Positions 26,399 through 33,737 of a stretch of DNA of 35,708 nucleotides are shown here, one piece after another; the stretch's first letter is position 1; each line of letters starts with the position of its first letter. Below the pieces are notes generated by a model. That model was not told the origin of the DNA and did not search any database. It saw nothing but the letters and a program-made list of their open reading frames with translations. Source of the stretch: Gemmatimonadota bacterium (GTDB lineage Bacteria; Gemmatimonadota; Gemmatimonadetes; Longimicrobiales; Gaopeijiaceae); NCBI GenBank assembly GCA_029262115.1, contig JAJCZZ010000037.1:1-35708 (forward strand), read 5' to 3'. Made by a program: the position numbers and the translations under genes.

Positions 26399-26563
26399 GT
26401 GGTCACGCGCTAGGCCTTGGGTCGCTGCCTGGGGCTATCAATGGCCCGGCGCTGGCGCCGGTCACTCCCGTACGTCGTGCGCCCTGGTAGAATCCCTGCA
26501 TTGGGCCATCAGCCTCATTCGCTAGGCGGTAGGATTCACAGCCCCGATCACGCTCGAAGAGAA

Positions 26564-26591
26564 GGGCCGCCCCATGCACCCGGGGCGGCCC
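26564..26591 (-). terminator. Terminator of the 26622-27137 gene
   Basis: A 10-bp perfect stem, GGGCCGCCCC (26564-26573) with GGGGCGGCCC (26582-26591). On the minus strand it is followed by TTCTCTTCG, a modest T-rich run. Confidence 0.6.
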
Positions 26592-26621
26592 AATCCGACT
26601 CTTCGGTCCAGTCAGAGAGGT

Positions 26622-27137
26622 TTAGTTCATTCGAACCATAACTTCCCGAAGCACCTGCCATCCACCGTGAGCGTCGAGCGCCAGCACAAGGGTGCCATCG
26701 TGCTCCCATACCGGCTGGGCCAAAGTATCCTCTGTGTCGGGGAGGCTGACGCGGTAAAGCCGGATCTGGGCTTCGGTCGCCCCGACCATCTTCAGGGGAC
26801 CGGTGCTCAGAAAGTGCTTCACGCCTCGGGCGAAACTACAGGTGCGTCCGGCACAAGTATACGTATCCGCCGGCGGACGGAGGCGGGCATCGAGAGCCGC
26901 TGCCAACAGCCCTGGCGTCCGGTGACTGAGCCCAGCGTCCTCACACGGATCATACTCTGAGCAAACCACTTGGGGGTCGACCACGATACTACCATCGATT
27001 TCCGAGCGGACATGGGCCGCCACGGCGTTGAAGATCGGAGCGACCCCAGCCGGCACCGCTGGCTGTTGGCCGACCACCGAGGCGGGCGCCGCGAGGAGAG
27101 CGAGAATTGCTGCAGTCCAAAAAACATGCGTTTTCAT
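26622..27137 (-). CDS. Hypothetical secreted protein
   Basis: A 171-residue protein with a clear signal peptide (MKTHVFWTAAILALLAAPAS, cleavage near VVG-Q), no lipobox, and four Cys in two pairs (CSEYDPC and CAGRTC), likely disulfide bonded. The C-terminal region, WEHDGTLVLALDAHGGWQVL, has the look of an NTF2-like or similar small beta-sheet fold, but this is not certain. GAGGA lies 8 nt before the ATG. GC content is lower than in the preceding ADOP gene. Confidence 0.65.
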   Translation of the reverse strand: MKTHVFWTAAILALLAAPASVVGQQPAVPAGVAPIFNAVAAHVRSEIDGSIVVDPQVVCSEYDPCEDAGLSHRTPGLLAAALDARLRPPADTYTCAGRTCSFARGVKHFLSTGPLKMVGATEAQIRLYRVSLPDTEDTLAQPVWEHDGTLVLALDAHGGWQVLREVMVRMN

Positions 27138-27709
27138 CGGCGTTTCCTCGCTCACATGTAGTCGCAGGGCGTGTTCGTAATCATCCCGCTCGCTGGCGTC
27201 CAGCCGAGACACCACGAGCGTCGTGCCGGGATGGTGGGCCGGGGCCGTCGGCAACGGGCGCCCCGTCCCCCGGGACGTTCACGCGGACGGATGAGAGCCT
27301 GACCCTCGACTCGGTCGTGGTTCGCGCGGGGCGCTTCCGATGCTGTGAGACAGGTGACGCGTGCTGGCATGGCACCGCCCAGCCATTTCCTGAGCGGTCC
27401 ACCCGATCCGCGCGGTGGTGCCGTGGCGATCGGGATCCGGGAACGAGTCCTGAACTCTTTGGCGGAGGGGGTCCCTCCTGGCCAAGAGACGATTGGTCGC
27501 CGCCATATGCTCGCGAAGGTGTCCTCCCAGTCCCCTACGCCACCCGGTCAAGAGGACCGACTCAGAACTCAGGAAGAGGGCTCGATATCCCGCCCCGTCA
27601 CGATAGTCCGCGGAATCGACACTAATTCCGACACTGCCACCTCCTGACGACCAGAAAACAAACTACCTCCCAGCGGCGCAAACCGCTGGGAGGCAGCTAC
27701 TCACTACAG
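27138..27709. other. Non-coding stretch before tRNA-Gly copy 1
   Basis: No frame here looks like a real gene; the frames that stay open have no signal, motif or ribosome binding site. The only clear element is the tRNA terminator hairpin at 27666-27693. Some of this may be decayed coding sequence outside the 93-bp repeat. Confidence 0.5.
27666..27693 (-). terminator. Rho-independent terminator of tRNA-Gly copy 1
   Basis: An 11-bp perfect stem (27666-27676 with 27683-27693) and a 6-nt loop lie just beyond the tRNA 3' end. On the minus strand it is followed by TAGTTTGTTTTCTGG, a good T-rich tail. Confidence 0.8.
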
Positions 27710-27799
27710 AGCGGGAGACCGGGCTCGAACCGGCGACCCTCAGCTTGGGAAGCTGATGCTCTACCAACTGAGCTACTCCCGCATGCCCATCAATTCCGC
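27707..27799. repeat. 93-bp direct repeat, copy 1 (putative att site)
   Basis: Identical to 31244-31336. It contains the whole tRNA-Gly gene, 3 bases beyond its 3' end and 17 bases before its 5' end. The left end of copy 1 lies beside the terminator; the right end includes the last codons and stop of the SecB-like gene. Confidence 0.85.
27710..27782 (-). tRNA. tRNA-Gly (anticodon CCC), copy 1
   Basis: A 73-nt cloverleaf on the minus strand. GCGGGAG pairs with CTCCCGC, the discriminator is T, the anticodon loop TTCCCAA is closed by TCAGC/GCTGA, and the T arm carries GTTCGAGC. It is identical to copy 2. Its 5' end lies 7 nt after the SecB-like gene's stop, so it may be transcribed with that gene. 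Confidence 0.96.
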
Positions 27800-28194
27800 T
27801 TCGTGACGGGTAGCAAGACCGGTTTCACACCAGCCTTGCCACTCAGGTTGTACAGGAGTTCACGGAGAAAGGGGAACATGATCGCCGTAGCACCAAACCG
27901 ACAAAAATCGGCGAACGGAGGGGTGACTCCTTCCGTGGACTCGCCCTCTTCCACCTCTACTGAGAACGTCCCGACGAGCACCGCACGGAGCCGGACCGGC
28001 TGGCCCTCGGTCGCGGGGAAGTCAAGTCCCATGAGGACCTCGAAGCTGCGTTCATCTGTCACGTCCCAGTTCCAAACGACGCCGATCTCCGCTTCCTCTT
28101 CGCTCATCCATTCGCTTGGCGCTTGACGGATGTACATCTGCTCCACCGCACTCATCCGTTCCAGGGCGTAGGCCGCCCGTAGGCGTTCGTTCAC
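27790..28194 (-). CDS. SecB-like chaperone
   Basis: A 134-residue protein, no signal peptide. The C-terminal segment GATAIMFPFLRELLYNLSGKAG, given here in part, followed by VKPVLLPV matches the hallmark of SecB proteins: the helix after GA..(I/L)(F/Y)P(F/Y).RE and the final (P)xLLxPV strand. It also fits mycobacterial SecB-like chaperones of toxin-antitoxin-chaperone modules. A beta-rich middle (RLRAVLVGTFSVEVEEGE) fits as well. The start is GTG 28194 without a clear Shine-Dalgarno, and in-frame ATG codons downstream would lose the N-terminal helix. No toxin or antitoxin gene is adjacent. The gene lies inside the tRNA-bounded interval beside an integrase fragment. Confidence 0.6.
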   Translation of the reverse strand: MNERLRAAYALERMSAVEQMYIRQAPSEWMSEEEAEIGVVWNWDVTDERSFEVLMGLDFPATEGQPVRLRAVLVGTFSVEVEEGESTEGVTPPFADFCRFGATAIMFPFLRELLYNLSGKAGVKPVLLPVTKRN

Positions 28195-28570
28195 GGAGTC
28201 GATGATCCGAGACGTTCGGAAGGCCCTGGACCGGATCGCTATCCGAGCCGGCTTCGAAGCCGGCCAAATTCGCCTTCACCAATTGCGCCACACCTACACG
28301 GCCGCCCGAATCCAGACGCTCGATCGGGGCGCACCCGTTGCGATGTACACCGTTGCGCGAGAACTCGGCCATCGTTCGACCACTATGATCGAGGACCGCT
28401 ACGGACACCTCCATGATAGGGCTCCAACCGGCGGGGCGGAGGACGTCGAGTTCGTGCTACGGGAGGCGGCGACTGGACATCTGACGAGAGGAAGCCACGT
28501 AGCCGAGGAGGTCTTGGGCGGAGCCCATTCGGACGCTCCATTCGCCGAGAAGAGGGGACGTGGACCGTGA
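28172..28570 (+). pseudogene. Truncated tyrosine recombinase (integrase)
   Basis: Only the C-terminal catalytic part of a phage-type integrase remains. Numbered from ATG 28202, it shows His26-x-x-Arg29 in HQLRHTY, His57 in RELGHRST and the nucleophile Tyr67 in RYGHLH, followed by a tail of about 50 unrelated residues. The core Arg and Lys and the whole DNA-binding N-terminus are missing; a stop at 28169-28171 closes the frame. It is therefore a remnant that cannot act alone. Its position between two tRNA-Gly repeats marks a former integrative element. Confidence 0.8.
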
Positions 28571-28738
28571 TTCGCCGTCCCTCTGTCCTGATTCTCGGTG
28601 CGGGCTGGCGCATGCCATGCGGTGTCCCTCCCGAAGTCAACTCAAGCGGTATTGAATCCTTTGGATGCCCAGTGGCACGGCGAGGCGCGCGATCTCACGA
28701 GGAACAACCACCCCTTAGACATGGCCCCCCGAGGTGAG

Positions 28739-29887
28739 TTACGTGAAGCAGCGGGAAATGGGCGTATGCTCCGAAGGCGTCCGCTCCAGCGCGTGCCGGC
28801 GAACAACGTGCTCGCCGAATATCCCGGTGACAACGGTCAGAATGTGGTCCTCCCCGACATCGAGAATACGTGCGTCTTCGGGTAGCTCAACCCTGAAGCT
28901 CCCGTCCAAGGACGGCTCCAACACGGTCGCAGTTCGACTAGTTCCGCCTACGCCGTAGTCCTGAAGCCATACGTATCCGAGCGGATCGACGAACAACCCG
29001 TCTGAGACCGGAAGCGTCTCACCGAACCTGTCGACCTCCAGCATAGCGCGTTGCTCGTCCGCGTCGGGGGGTTGGACGCCCGGCGGCGGGTTTGCGGCTT
29101 GCCACGACACGTAAGCCCGTTTCCACTCGACCGTGACAGGCCGGTCCTGAGGAAGGCCTTCATACGGGAACCTCCCTACGACCTCTCCCCCAGCATCCAC
29201 AATGAGTACTTCTGCGACATCGGTGGATGTGATTGCTACGCACTTCCCGTAAGCCGCCGAAAGCGCCTTGGGAGAGAAAGCGGCTACCCCGTGACGTATA
29301 CCGCGGCCCGCCACATGGTACGCGCCACCGAGGGCCCCAGCGACCCTAGCAAATCGCTCCGGACGCCCCATGTCCGGTCCCACCAAGAAATAGTCAACTG
29401 TGTCGCGCTGGAGCCCCACGCGTGGCCGGTACAGGGGCTGCCGCCTTATCACCCAACTCCCTCCCGACATCCTCACCGCCTCGCCAACCACAAAGGGGGT
29501 GCGCATCGGAACCTCCCGCGAGAGGGTCCCGTCATGGAGGAAGCCGGAAGCTCGGCGGTTCGTAGAGTCAAGGACCCAGACGGTGTCTTCTCGAGCTGCC
29601 AAGGCAAACGGGTCCGCGAATTCTCCGGGCCCGAGCCCACCTCGGCCCAACGTCCCGACGAAGCGGCCGTCTCCGTCAAAACGAGAGACCTTCTTATCCC
29701 ATCGGTCGAGAACAATAAACGCTCCATCTCCAGTCAATGCGCCATCCGCCACCAAGGCGAACTCCGCAGGTGGGTTGTGACCGACCGAAATGATTCCCTG
29801 GGTGGAGACGGAGATCTGTCCCAGCGACGTCGAAGGCGTAACAACCACGAGGACTAAGGCGACAGCCCCTGCCCGGCCAAGGGTCAC
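28739..29887 (-). CDS. 6-bladed beta-propeller (NHL-like) secreted protein
   Basis: A 382-residue protein with an N-terminal signal-like segment (VALVLVVVTPSTSLGQ). The body consists of propeller blades of the type FIVLDRWDKKVSRFDGDGRF and LGRGGLGPGEFADPFALA, then repeats near VWVLDSTNRRASGF, LFVDPLGYVWLQDYG and ARILDVGEDHILTVV. Such proteins are common in Gemmatimonadota and Bacteroidota; the ligand is unknown. The start is GTG at 29887, one base after the stop of the upstream Cys-rich gene (TGAGGTG), preferred over the longer frame because the signal segment begins there. Confidence 0.75.
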   Translation of the reverse strand: MTLGRAGAVALVLVVVTPSTSLGQISVSTQGIISVGHNPPAEFALVADGALTGDGAFIVLDRWDKKVSRFDGDGRFVGTLGRGGLGPGEFADPFALAAREDTVWVLDSTNRRASGFLHDGTLSREVPMRTPFVVGEAVRMSGGSWVIRRQPLYRPRVGLQRDTVDYFLVGPDMGRPERFARVAGALGGAYHVAGRGIRHGVAAFSPKALSAAYGKCVAITSTDVAEVLIVDAGGEVVGRFPYEGLPQDRPVTVEWKRAYVSWQAANPPPGVQPPDADEQRAMLEVDRFGETLPVSDGLFVDPLGYVWLQDYGVGGTSRTATVLEPSLDGSFRVELPEDARILDVGEDHILTVVTGIFGEHVVRRHALERTPSEHTPISRCFT

Positions 29888-29888
29888 C

Positions 29889-30293
29889 TCACCGGTCCCC
29901 GGCGAGAACCGTTGCTTCCACGTGCAGTGATATTTCCGCCCCGCAAAAAGCCTCCACCACGAACACCCCACCGCGATCATCCGCTACGAACTCGAGCCAC
30001 CCTGGATCGACGCCGTCAAAGGCGGTTCCTGGGGCCCACAGCGATCCGTCGTACCGCAGAGACACTTCAAGGTCCAGGTCATCCCCCCCGGTGCTGCACG
30101 TGCTGCACCCATTCGGGTCCGGCGCCGAACCCTCGTTGCATGGGATCGACTGGATCTGGTCGACGCACACGCCGTAGCCTGCGACGCCAAAGCAGTACTC
30201 GCATTCGAAGGGGGGGCTCTGCGCCTGGGACTCTTGCGGCGCTATGGCTACCGCGAAAGCGAGAGTGCACAGAGTCATCAGGAATCGTCGCAT
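29889..30293 (-). CDS. Hypothetical secreted Cys-rich protein
   Basis: A 134-residue protein with a signal peptide (LMTLCTLAFAVAIAPQESQA-Q). The mature part starts with a compact Cys cluster, FECEYCFGVAGYGVC, then IPCNEG and GCSTCSTGGDD, then a beta-rich domain with a late lone Cys. The AGAGG box lies 8-10 nt before the ATG at 30293. The gene is coupled to the propeller gene by a one-base gap, so the two probably form one unit. No family is recognised; Cys pairing suggests a small extracellular domain stabilised by disulfides or a metal. Confidence 0.65.
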   Translation of the reverse strand: MRRFLMTLCTLAFAVAIAPQESQAQSPPFECEYCFGVAGYGVCVDQIQSIPCNEGSAPDPNGCSTCSTGGDDLDLEVSLRYDGSLWAPGTAFDGVDPGWLEFVADDRGGVFVVEAFCGAEISLHVEATVLAGDR

Positions 30294-30751
30294 ACCGGCA
30301 CCTCTTAAGCATGAAGATGGGGGGCCGATACTCCGTATGTACAACCTATGGTGCTGACCTCGCAAGCATTTCGTTTCCGACCCCTATGGTCCGACGATGA
30401 ATTAGCTCGATTGCTCGAACCGAGGGAGGTCTTGATGGTGCCGTTTGGTGCCGTCAGTCAACCATTGGGCGGAGGTCGATACGAATCCGCACCCCGGAAG
30501 TCATATCGTGTAATGTGGGCGGAGTCAGAGAGACCCTAGGGGGTGAGGGTCGGATTGTCATGGGGACCGGACCGCCCTCGGTCTGCCTCTCAGTGAGCGA
30601 AGACTCGCGGAATCAATCGGCGTCGAGGAGCCCCCCTCCGTCGACGCGCTCACGTCCTTCCGAAAGCACGCAGCGCTCGAGTAGGACCGAGCGGAGGCTT
30701 GGGCAGATCCTGGTCGCAGATCGCCCATCCACCAGGGCTGGACGGGATTAT
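30294..30751. other. Non-coding stretch in the accessory region
   Basis: 458 bases between two minus-strand genes. A 63-codon plus-strand frame at 30348-30539 has no recognisable motif or ribosome binding site and is not called. The region presumably contains the promoter for the Cys-rich/propeller pair, but only weak TTGCGA/TACATA-like elements can be seen. Confidence 0.45.
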
Positions 30752-31171
30752 CTACTTGCCTCCGATCCGTTTGGGATCGTCCAGCCCGTGGGCCTTGGTG
30801 ACGATCTGCGAGAACGAGGGTGGCAGGGCCTTCTGCCGAATCTTTCCATCGACATACTTCAATAGCTTTCCGCCCTCGACATAGTCTTCGCAAAACCACC
30901 GTCGAAACTCGGCGAAGGCCCGGTCTGGGTAGCACCACGCATTCTGAGGGTTTGATGCGGACTGAGGGAAGATGTCTGGATAGTTGTGCACCCACTTCGT
31001 TCGCTCCCCGTACTTTTCGTCGAAGCCGTGGTCTTTCCAGTGCTTACCCCAGGACAGCATTTCGTAAAGCTCCTGCGCAGGGTCGATCTCGCGGACAGCC
31101 ACCCCAACTCGGGACAGGAGGCCAGGTGAACGCACCAGCGTTCGTCGTCCCCATGTCACTGAGAACGACAC
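30752..31171 (-). CDS. Hypothetical protein, unrecognised
   Basis: Up to 139 residues, no signal peptide. The C-terminal 100 residues are rich in aromatic and charged residues (WGKHWKDHGFDEKYGERTKW, then RWFCEDYVEGGKLLKYVDGK), which is unlike the antisense frames and argues for a real protein, possibly a fragment of a larger one. The N-terminal 25 residues look less protein-like, so the true start may be a downstream GTG or the ATG at Met38. No neighbour or motif gives a function. It lies just inside the second tRNA-Gly repeat. Confidence 0.45.
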   Translation of the reverse strand: MSFSVTWGRRTLVRSPGLLSRVGVAVREIDPAQELYEMLSWGKHWKDHGFDEKYGERTKWVHNYPDIFPQSASNPQNAWCYPDRAFAEFRRWFCEDYVEGGKLLKYVDGKIRQKALPPSFSQIVTKAHGLDDPKRIGGK

Positions 31172-31195
31172 TGACGCATCCGATACAGAAAAGGC

Positions 31196-31235
31196 GAAGG
31201 CGCCGCACGGACACCTAACTCCATGCGACGCCTTC
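31196..31235 (-). terminator. Terminator of tRNA-Gly copy 2
   Basis: GAAGGCG (31196-31202) pairs with CGCCTTC (31229-31235), extended by GCA/TGC across one- or two-base bulges. On the minus strand it is followed by GCCTTTTCTG. It differs from the terminator of copy 1, so the identity between copies stops at the repeat edge. Confidence 0.6.
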
Positions 31236-31243
31236 CTTTACAC

Positions 31244-31336
31244 CAGAGCGGGAGACCGGGCTCGAACCGGCGACCCTCAGCTTGGGAAGCTGATGCTCTA
31301 CCAACTGAGCTACTCCCGCATGCCCATCAATTCCGC
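31244..31336. repeat. 93-bp direct repeat, copy 2 (putative att site)
   Basis: Identical to 27707-27799 over 93 positions, offset 3537. The first mismatches are at 31243 and 31337. It contains the second tRNA-Gly gene and 17 bases upstream of it. Confidence 0.85.
31247..31319 (-). tRNA. tRNA-Gly (anticodon CCC), copy 2
   Basis: A 73-nt cloverleaf identical to the copy at 27710-27782, with its own downstream terminator. It is preceded on the minus strand by about 220 bp of non-coding sequence after the NTF2-like gene, where its promoter would lie. Confidence 0.96.
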
Positions 31337-31543
31337 CCTACCGAGCGTGGTCCCGCCGGTCTCTTCGAAGACTTCTGCGAACTGCTCGACCGAACCACAC
31401 CCAACCGCATAGAGTGAGCGGTTCTTAAGCTCGGGTGCGGGTGGGGCGAGGTCAAGACGGACCGGGCGGCCCGCCCACACGCGCAGCATCTGCCCATGTC
31501 CGGCGCCGGAACCACGGCCCGCCAGCGTCGCCGTCTCAGGTCG

Positions 31544-32017
31544 TCATCGCGACGACCAGTGCACTGCTTCGATCCGCCACGTGCCTCCCGCGCGGGTGAG
31601 AACCACGAGCTCCGCGCCCCGCGAGTCGATGTCGCGCTCCCGGTAGGTCCCGGTCGACCGACTCGTCGAGGTGGCCCAGGCGACATCGCCCCGAACCACG
31701 ACGGAGACCGGCCCACGGTCACGTTCGATCGCGGATGCGAAGGCCATGTCCGCCGGGAGATGGTGCGATGCGTATTCGCCGGCCGTCTCGACGCCGCCCC
31801 CCTCGAGGATCCGGGCCTCCGTTGACAGGACCGCCATCACGGCGGCGCTGTCGCCTGCAGCGAGCGCGGAATGGAATCCTTCGATCACCTCGACGACAGC
31901 CACCGAATCGGACATGTGCCCCGCCTCATGGGCCGAATGATCCTGGGCACTGACCGGCGCGGCGAGCGCACCTGCGAAATGGAGGCCTGCGACGAGTGGC
32001 AAAGCGATGGTCTTCAT
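31544..32017 (-). CDS. Secreted NTF2-like (DUF4440/SnoaL-type) protein with His/Met N-terminus
   Basis: A 157-residue protein with a signal peptide ending near PVSA-QD. The mature N-terminus is rich in possible metal ligands, DHSAHEAGHM (His27, His30, His34, Met35). The rest has the NTF2-like fold pattern: VVEVIEGFHSALAAGDSAAV, a loop, then WATSTSRSTGTY and WRIEAVHWSS at the end, as in DUF4440 proteins. The start overlaps the stop of the CopC-CopD gene by 4 nt, so the two are coupled and it may handle copper in the periplasm (inferred). Confidence 0.75.
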   Translation of the reverse strand: MKTIALPLVAGLHFAGALAAPVSAQDHSAHEAGHMSDSVAVVEVIEGFHSALAAGDSAAVMAVLSTEARILEGGGVETAGEYASHHLPADMAFASAIERDRGPVSVVVRGDVAWATSTSRSTGTYRERDIDSRGAELVVLTRAGGTWRIEAVHWSSR

Positions 32018-33540
32018 GGGTTTCCCTTCTGGAGATGGGACGAGGACGATTGGGCGACCTCCGTGCCAGCCATCTCGGCCGGAGGAGGCGTCGCGACCAG
32101 AACAGCGGTCGCGAGGAGTACGAGAACGGCCACGGCGAGCTCCACGGCCCCGGATCGGCGTAGTCGAGGCGCGCCCTCCGCCCCGGAGGAGAGTGACGGT
32201 CGCACCCGGAGCCAGTTGTAGGCCCCGGTGCCGACGAGGGGGACCAGGAGCAAGAGCTTGATCCCGAGCGTCCGCCCGTATGTGGAGGACCACAGGGCTT
32301 CGAAGGAGCCCAGGTGGAGCCAGGCCGCGAAGACGCCAGTACCCACCAGAAGCGCGGAGAAGCCGAGTGCCGTCAAGGAGAACCCTTCGACTAGAGGGGC
32401 CAGACGTGACCGAGAGCCGTCCGCCTCGAGGGCGGCGGGCACCGCCACCACGAGAAGAAGGAGCAGCCCGCCCATCCATCCCCCCGCGGCCAGGACGTGC
32501 AGGCCGTCCGCGAGGACGGCCAGCGAAACTGCCCCCCCGGAGCCCACCGCATGCCCTGACAGAGCTGGGGTGAAGGCGAGCAGCAGCGACGCCGCACCCA
32601 GGAAGGTCCACGGGAGCGTGGTCCGTCCTCGACGGGCCCAGAGGAAACAGCCGAGTGCCACCAGTGACCCCACGAGCTGGAGCCACCACCCTGCGCCCCA
32701 GATCGTGGAGGCAAGGACCGCCCCGAGCACGGACGAACCGTCCGACCCCGACCCACCGAGGGCTCGACCCTGCGCCCACAGCCGCGCCGCGGCCGCGACC
32801 AGGAGGAGTCCGGCGCTCCACGCGCCTACCCGGGCCGCCGATGCCCGTCCCCCCGCGACGTCGACTTCTCCGTCGCGCCTGCAGGCGGCCGGCAGCACCA
32901 GCAGGCCCCACGACGCCGATCCGATCACGCCGAGCAGGGCCACGAAGCCGAGCCATCGGACCGCGACATACGCGGCCGACCGCACCCCGAACGAATCGGA
33001 CATTCCGTCCGCCGACTCGACATCAGCGGCGCCCTGCCCCACCGCTCCGTCGACCGGCCCGAGGGGGGTCAACTCCGGAACGGTGACGGGAAGCCCATCC
33101 GCGTCGTCGTCCACGTCGAAGGTGTACTCGCCGGTAACGGGGTGCCCGTCCTGCCCGACGATACGCCAGCGCACCGTGTGCGCTCCCGCCGACCAGGCAC
33201 CACGCACCGGAACAAGGACGATGGCGGAGGAGTCGGGGTGCGCGCGCAACCCACCGAGTTCCACCTCCCCGGCAGGCCCCACCATCCGGACGGACGCCAA
33301 CTCCAGATTCTGCGCCCGCGTGAACGTCAGCCGGAGCGTGTCCGCCACGGCGGCCAGCGTATCTCCATCACCCGGAGTCGAGGAGCTGAGATCGTCGTGC
33401 ACGGCCGACGGCACCGGGTTGAACGCAGAGACCACGGCAATGAGAGCTACCAGGAGAAGCGCGATCGCAAGGGATCGCGGAGTTGGCGCCAGTCTGAGAA
33501 ACCGGTCCCTTGCCGCCTCGCCCACCCCTCGATCAACCAT
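32014..33540 (-). CDS. CopC-CopD fusion, copper resistance/uptake
   Basis: A 508-residue protein. After an N-terminal helix (about 22-40), residues 46-145 form a CopC domain: His48 near the mature N-terminus in a HDDLSSSTPGDGDTL segment, and RWRIVGQDGHPVTGEYTFDV, with the His of DGH typical of CopC. The C-terminal part (about 190-490) has eight or more helices of the CopD family, including LADGLHVLAAGGWMGGLLLLL. The fusion arrangement is known in actinobacterial and other YcnJ-like proteins that import or handle copper. GGAGG lies 4 nt before the ATG. Confidence 0.9.
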   Translation of the reverse strand: MVDRGVGEAARDRFLRLAPTPRSLAIALLLVALIAVVSAFNPVPSAVHDDLSSSTPGDGDTLAAVADTLRLTFTRAQNLELASVRMVGPAGEVELGGLRAHPDSSAIVLVPVRGAWSAGAHTVRWRIVGQDGHPVTGEYTFDVDDDADGLPVTVPELTPLGPVDGAVGQGAADVESADGMSDSFGVRSAAYVAVRWLGFVALLGVIGSASWGLLVLPAACRRDGEVDVAGGRASAARVGAWSAGLLLVAAAARLWAQGRALGGSGSDGSSVLGAVLASTIWGAGWWLQLVGSLVALGCFLWARRGRTTLPWTFLGAASLLLAFTPALSGHAVGSGGAVSLAVLADGLHVLAAGGWMGGLLLLLVVAVPAALEADGSRSRLAPLVEGFSLTALGFSALLVGTGVFAAWLHLGSFEALWSSTYGRTLGIKLLLLVPLVGTGAYNWLRVRPSLSSGAEGAPRLRRSGAVELAVAVLVLLATAVLVATPPPAEMAGTEVAQSSSSHLQKGNP

Positions 33541-33737
33541 CGCCCCTCCGCGGGTTCGTAAGGATCCGCAAATGTACGATCAGAAACCCCGAACGATAGC
33601 GACCGCCCATTAAGGCGCAGTGAAGGCAACGTGAACCTCCCTTCACGAAGCAGGCCCCCAGCCCCCCGGCGCTCCCGAGTTGAGCCCGGGGGCTATTCGA
33701 GGGGAACGTTTCCCGAGCGCCGCCCGTACGAACGTCT

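Noticed and set aside
27279-27647. Small overlapping frames between the 26622-27137 gene and tRNA-Gly copy 1
   Set aside because: They are mutually overlapping on both strands, without protein-like composition or a ribosome binding site.
27790-28570. Complete toxin-antitoxin-chaperone module
   Set aside because: Only the SecB-like chaperone is found; the adjacent frame is a recombinase fragment on the opposite strand, and no toxin or antitoxin is visible.
30348-30539. 63-codon plus-strand frame upstream of the Cys-rich gene
   Set aside because: No ribosome binding site, motif or signal; it overlaps the likely promoter region of a minus-strand gene.
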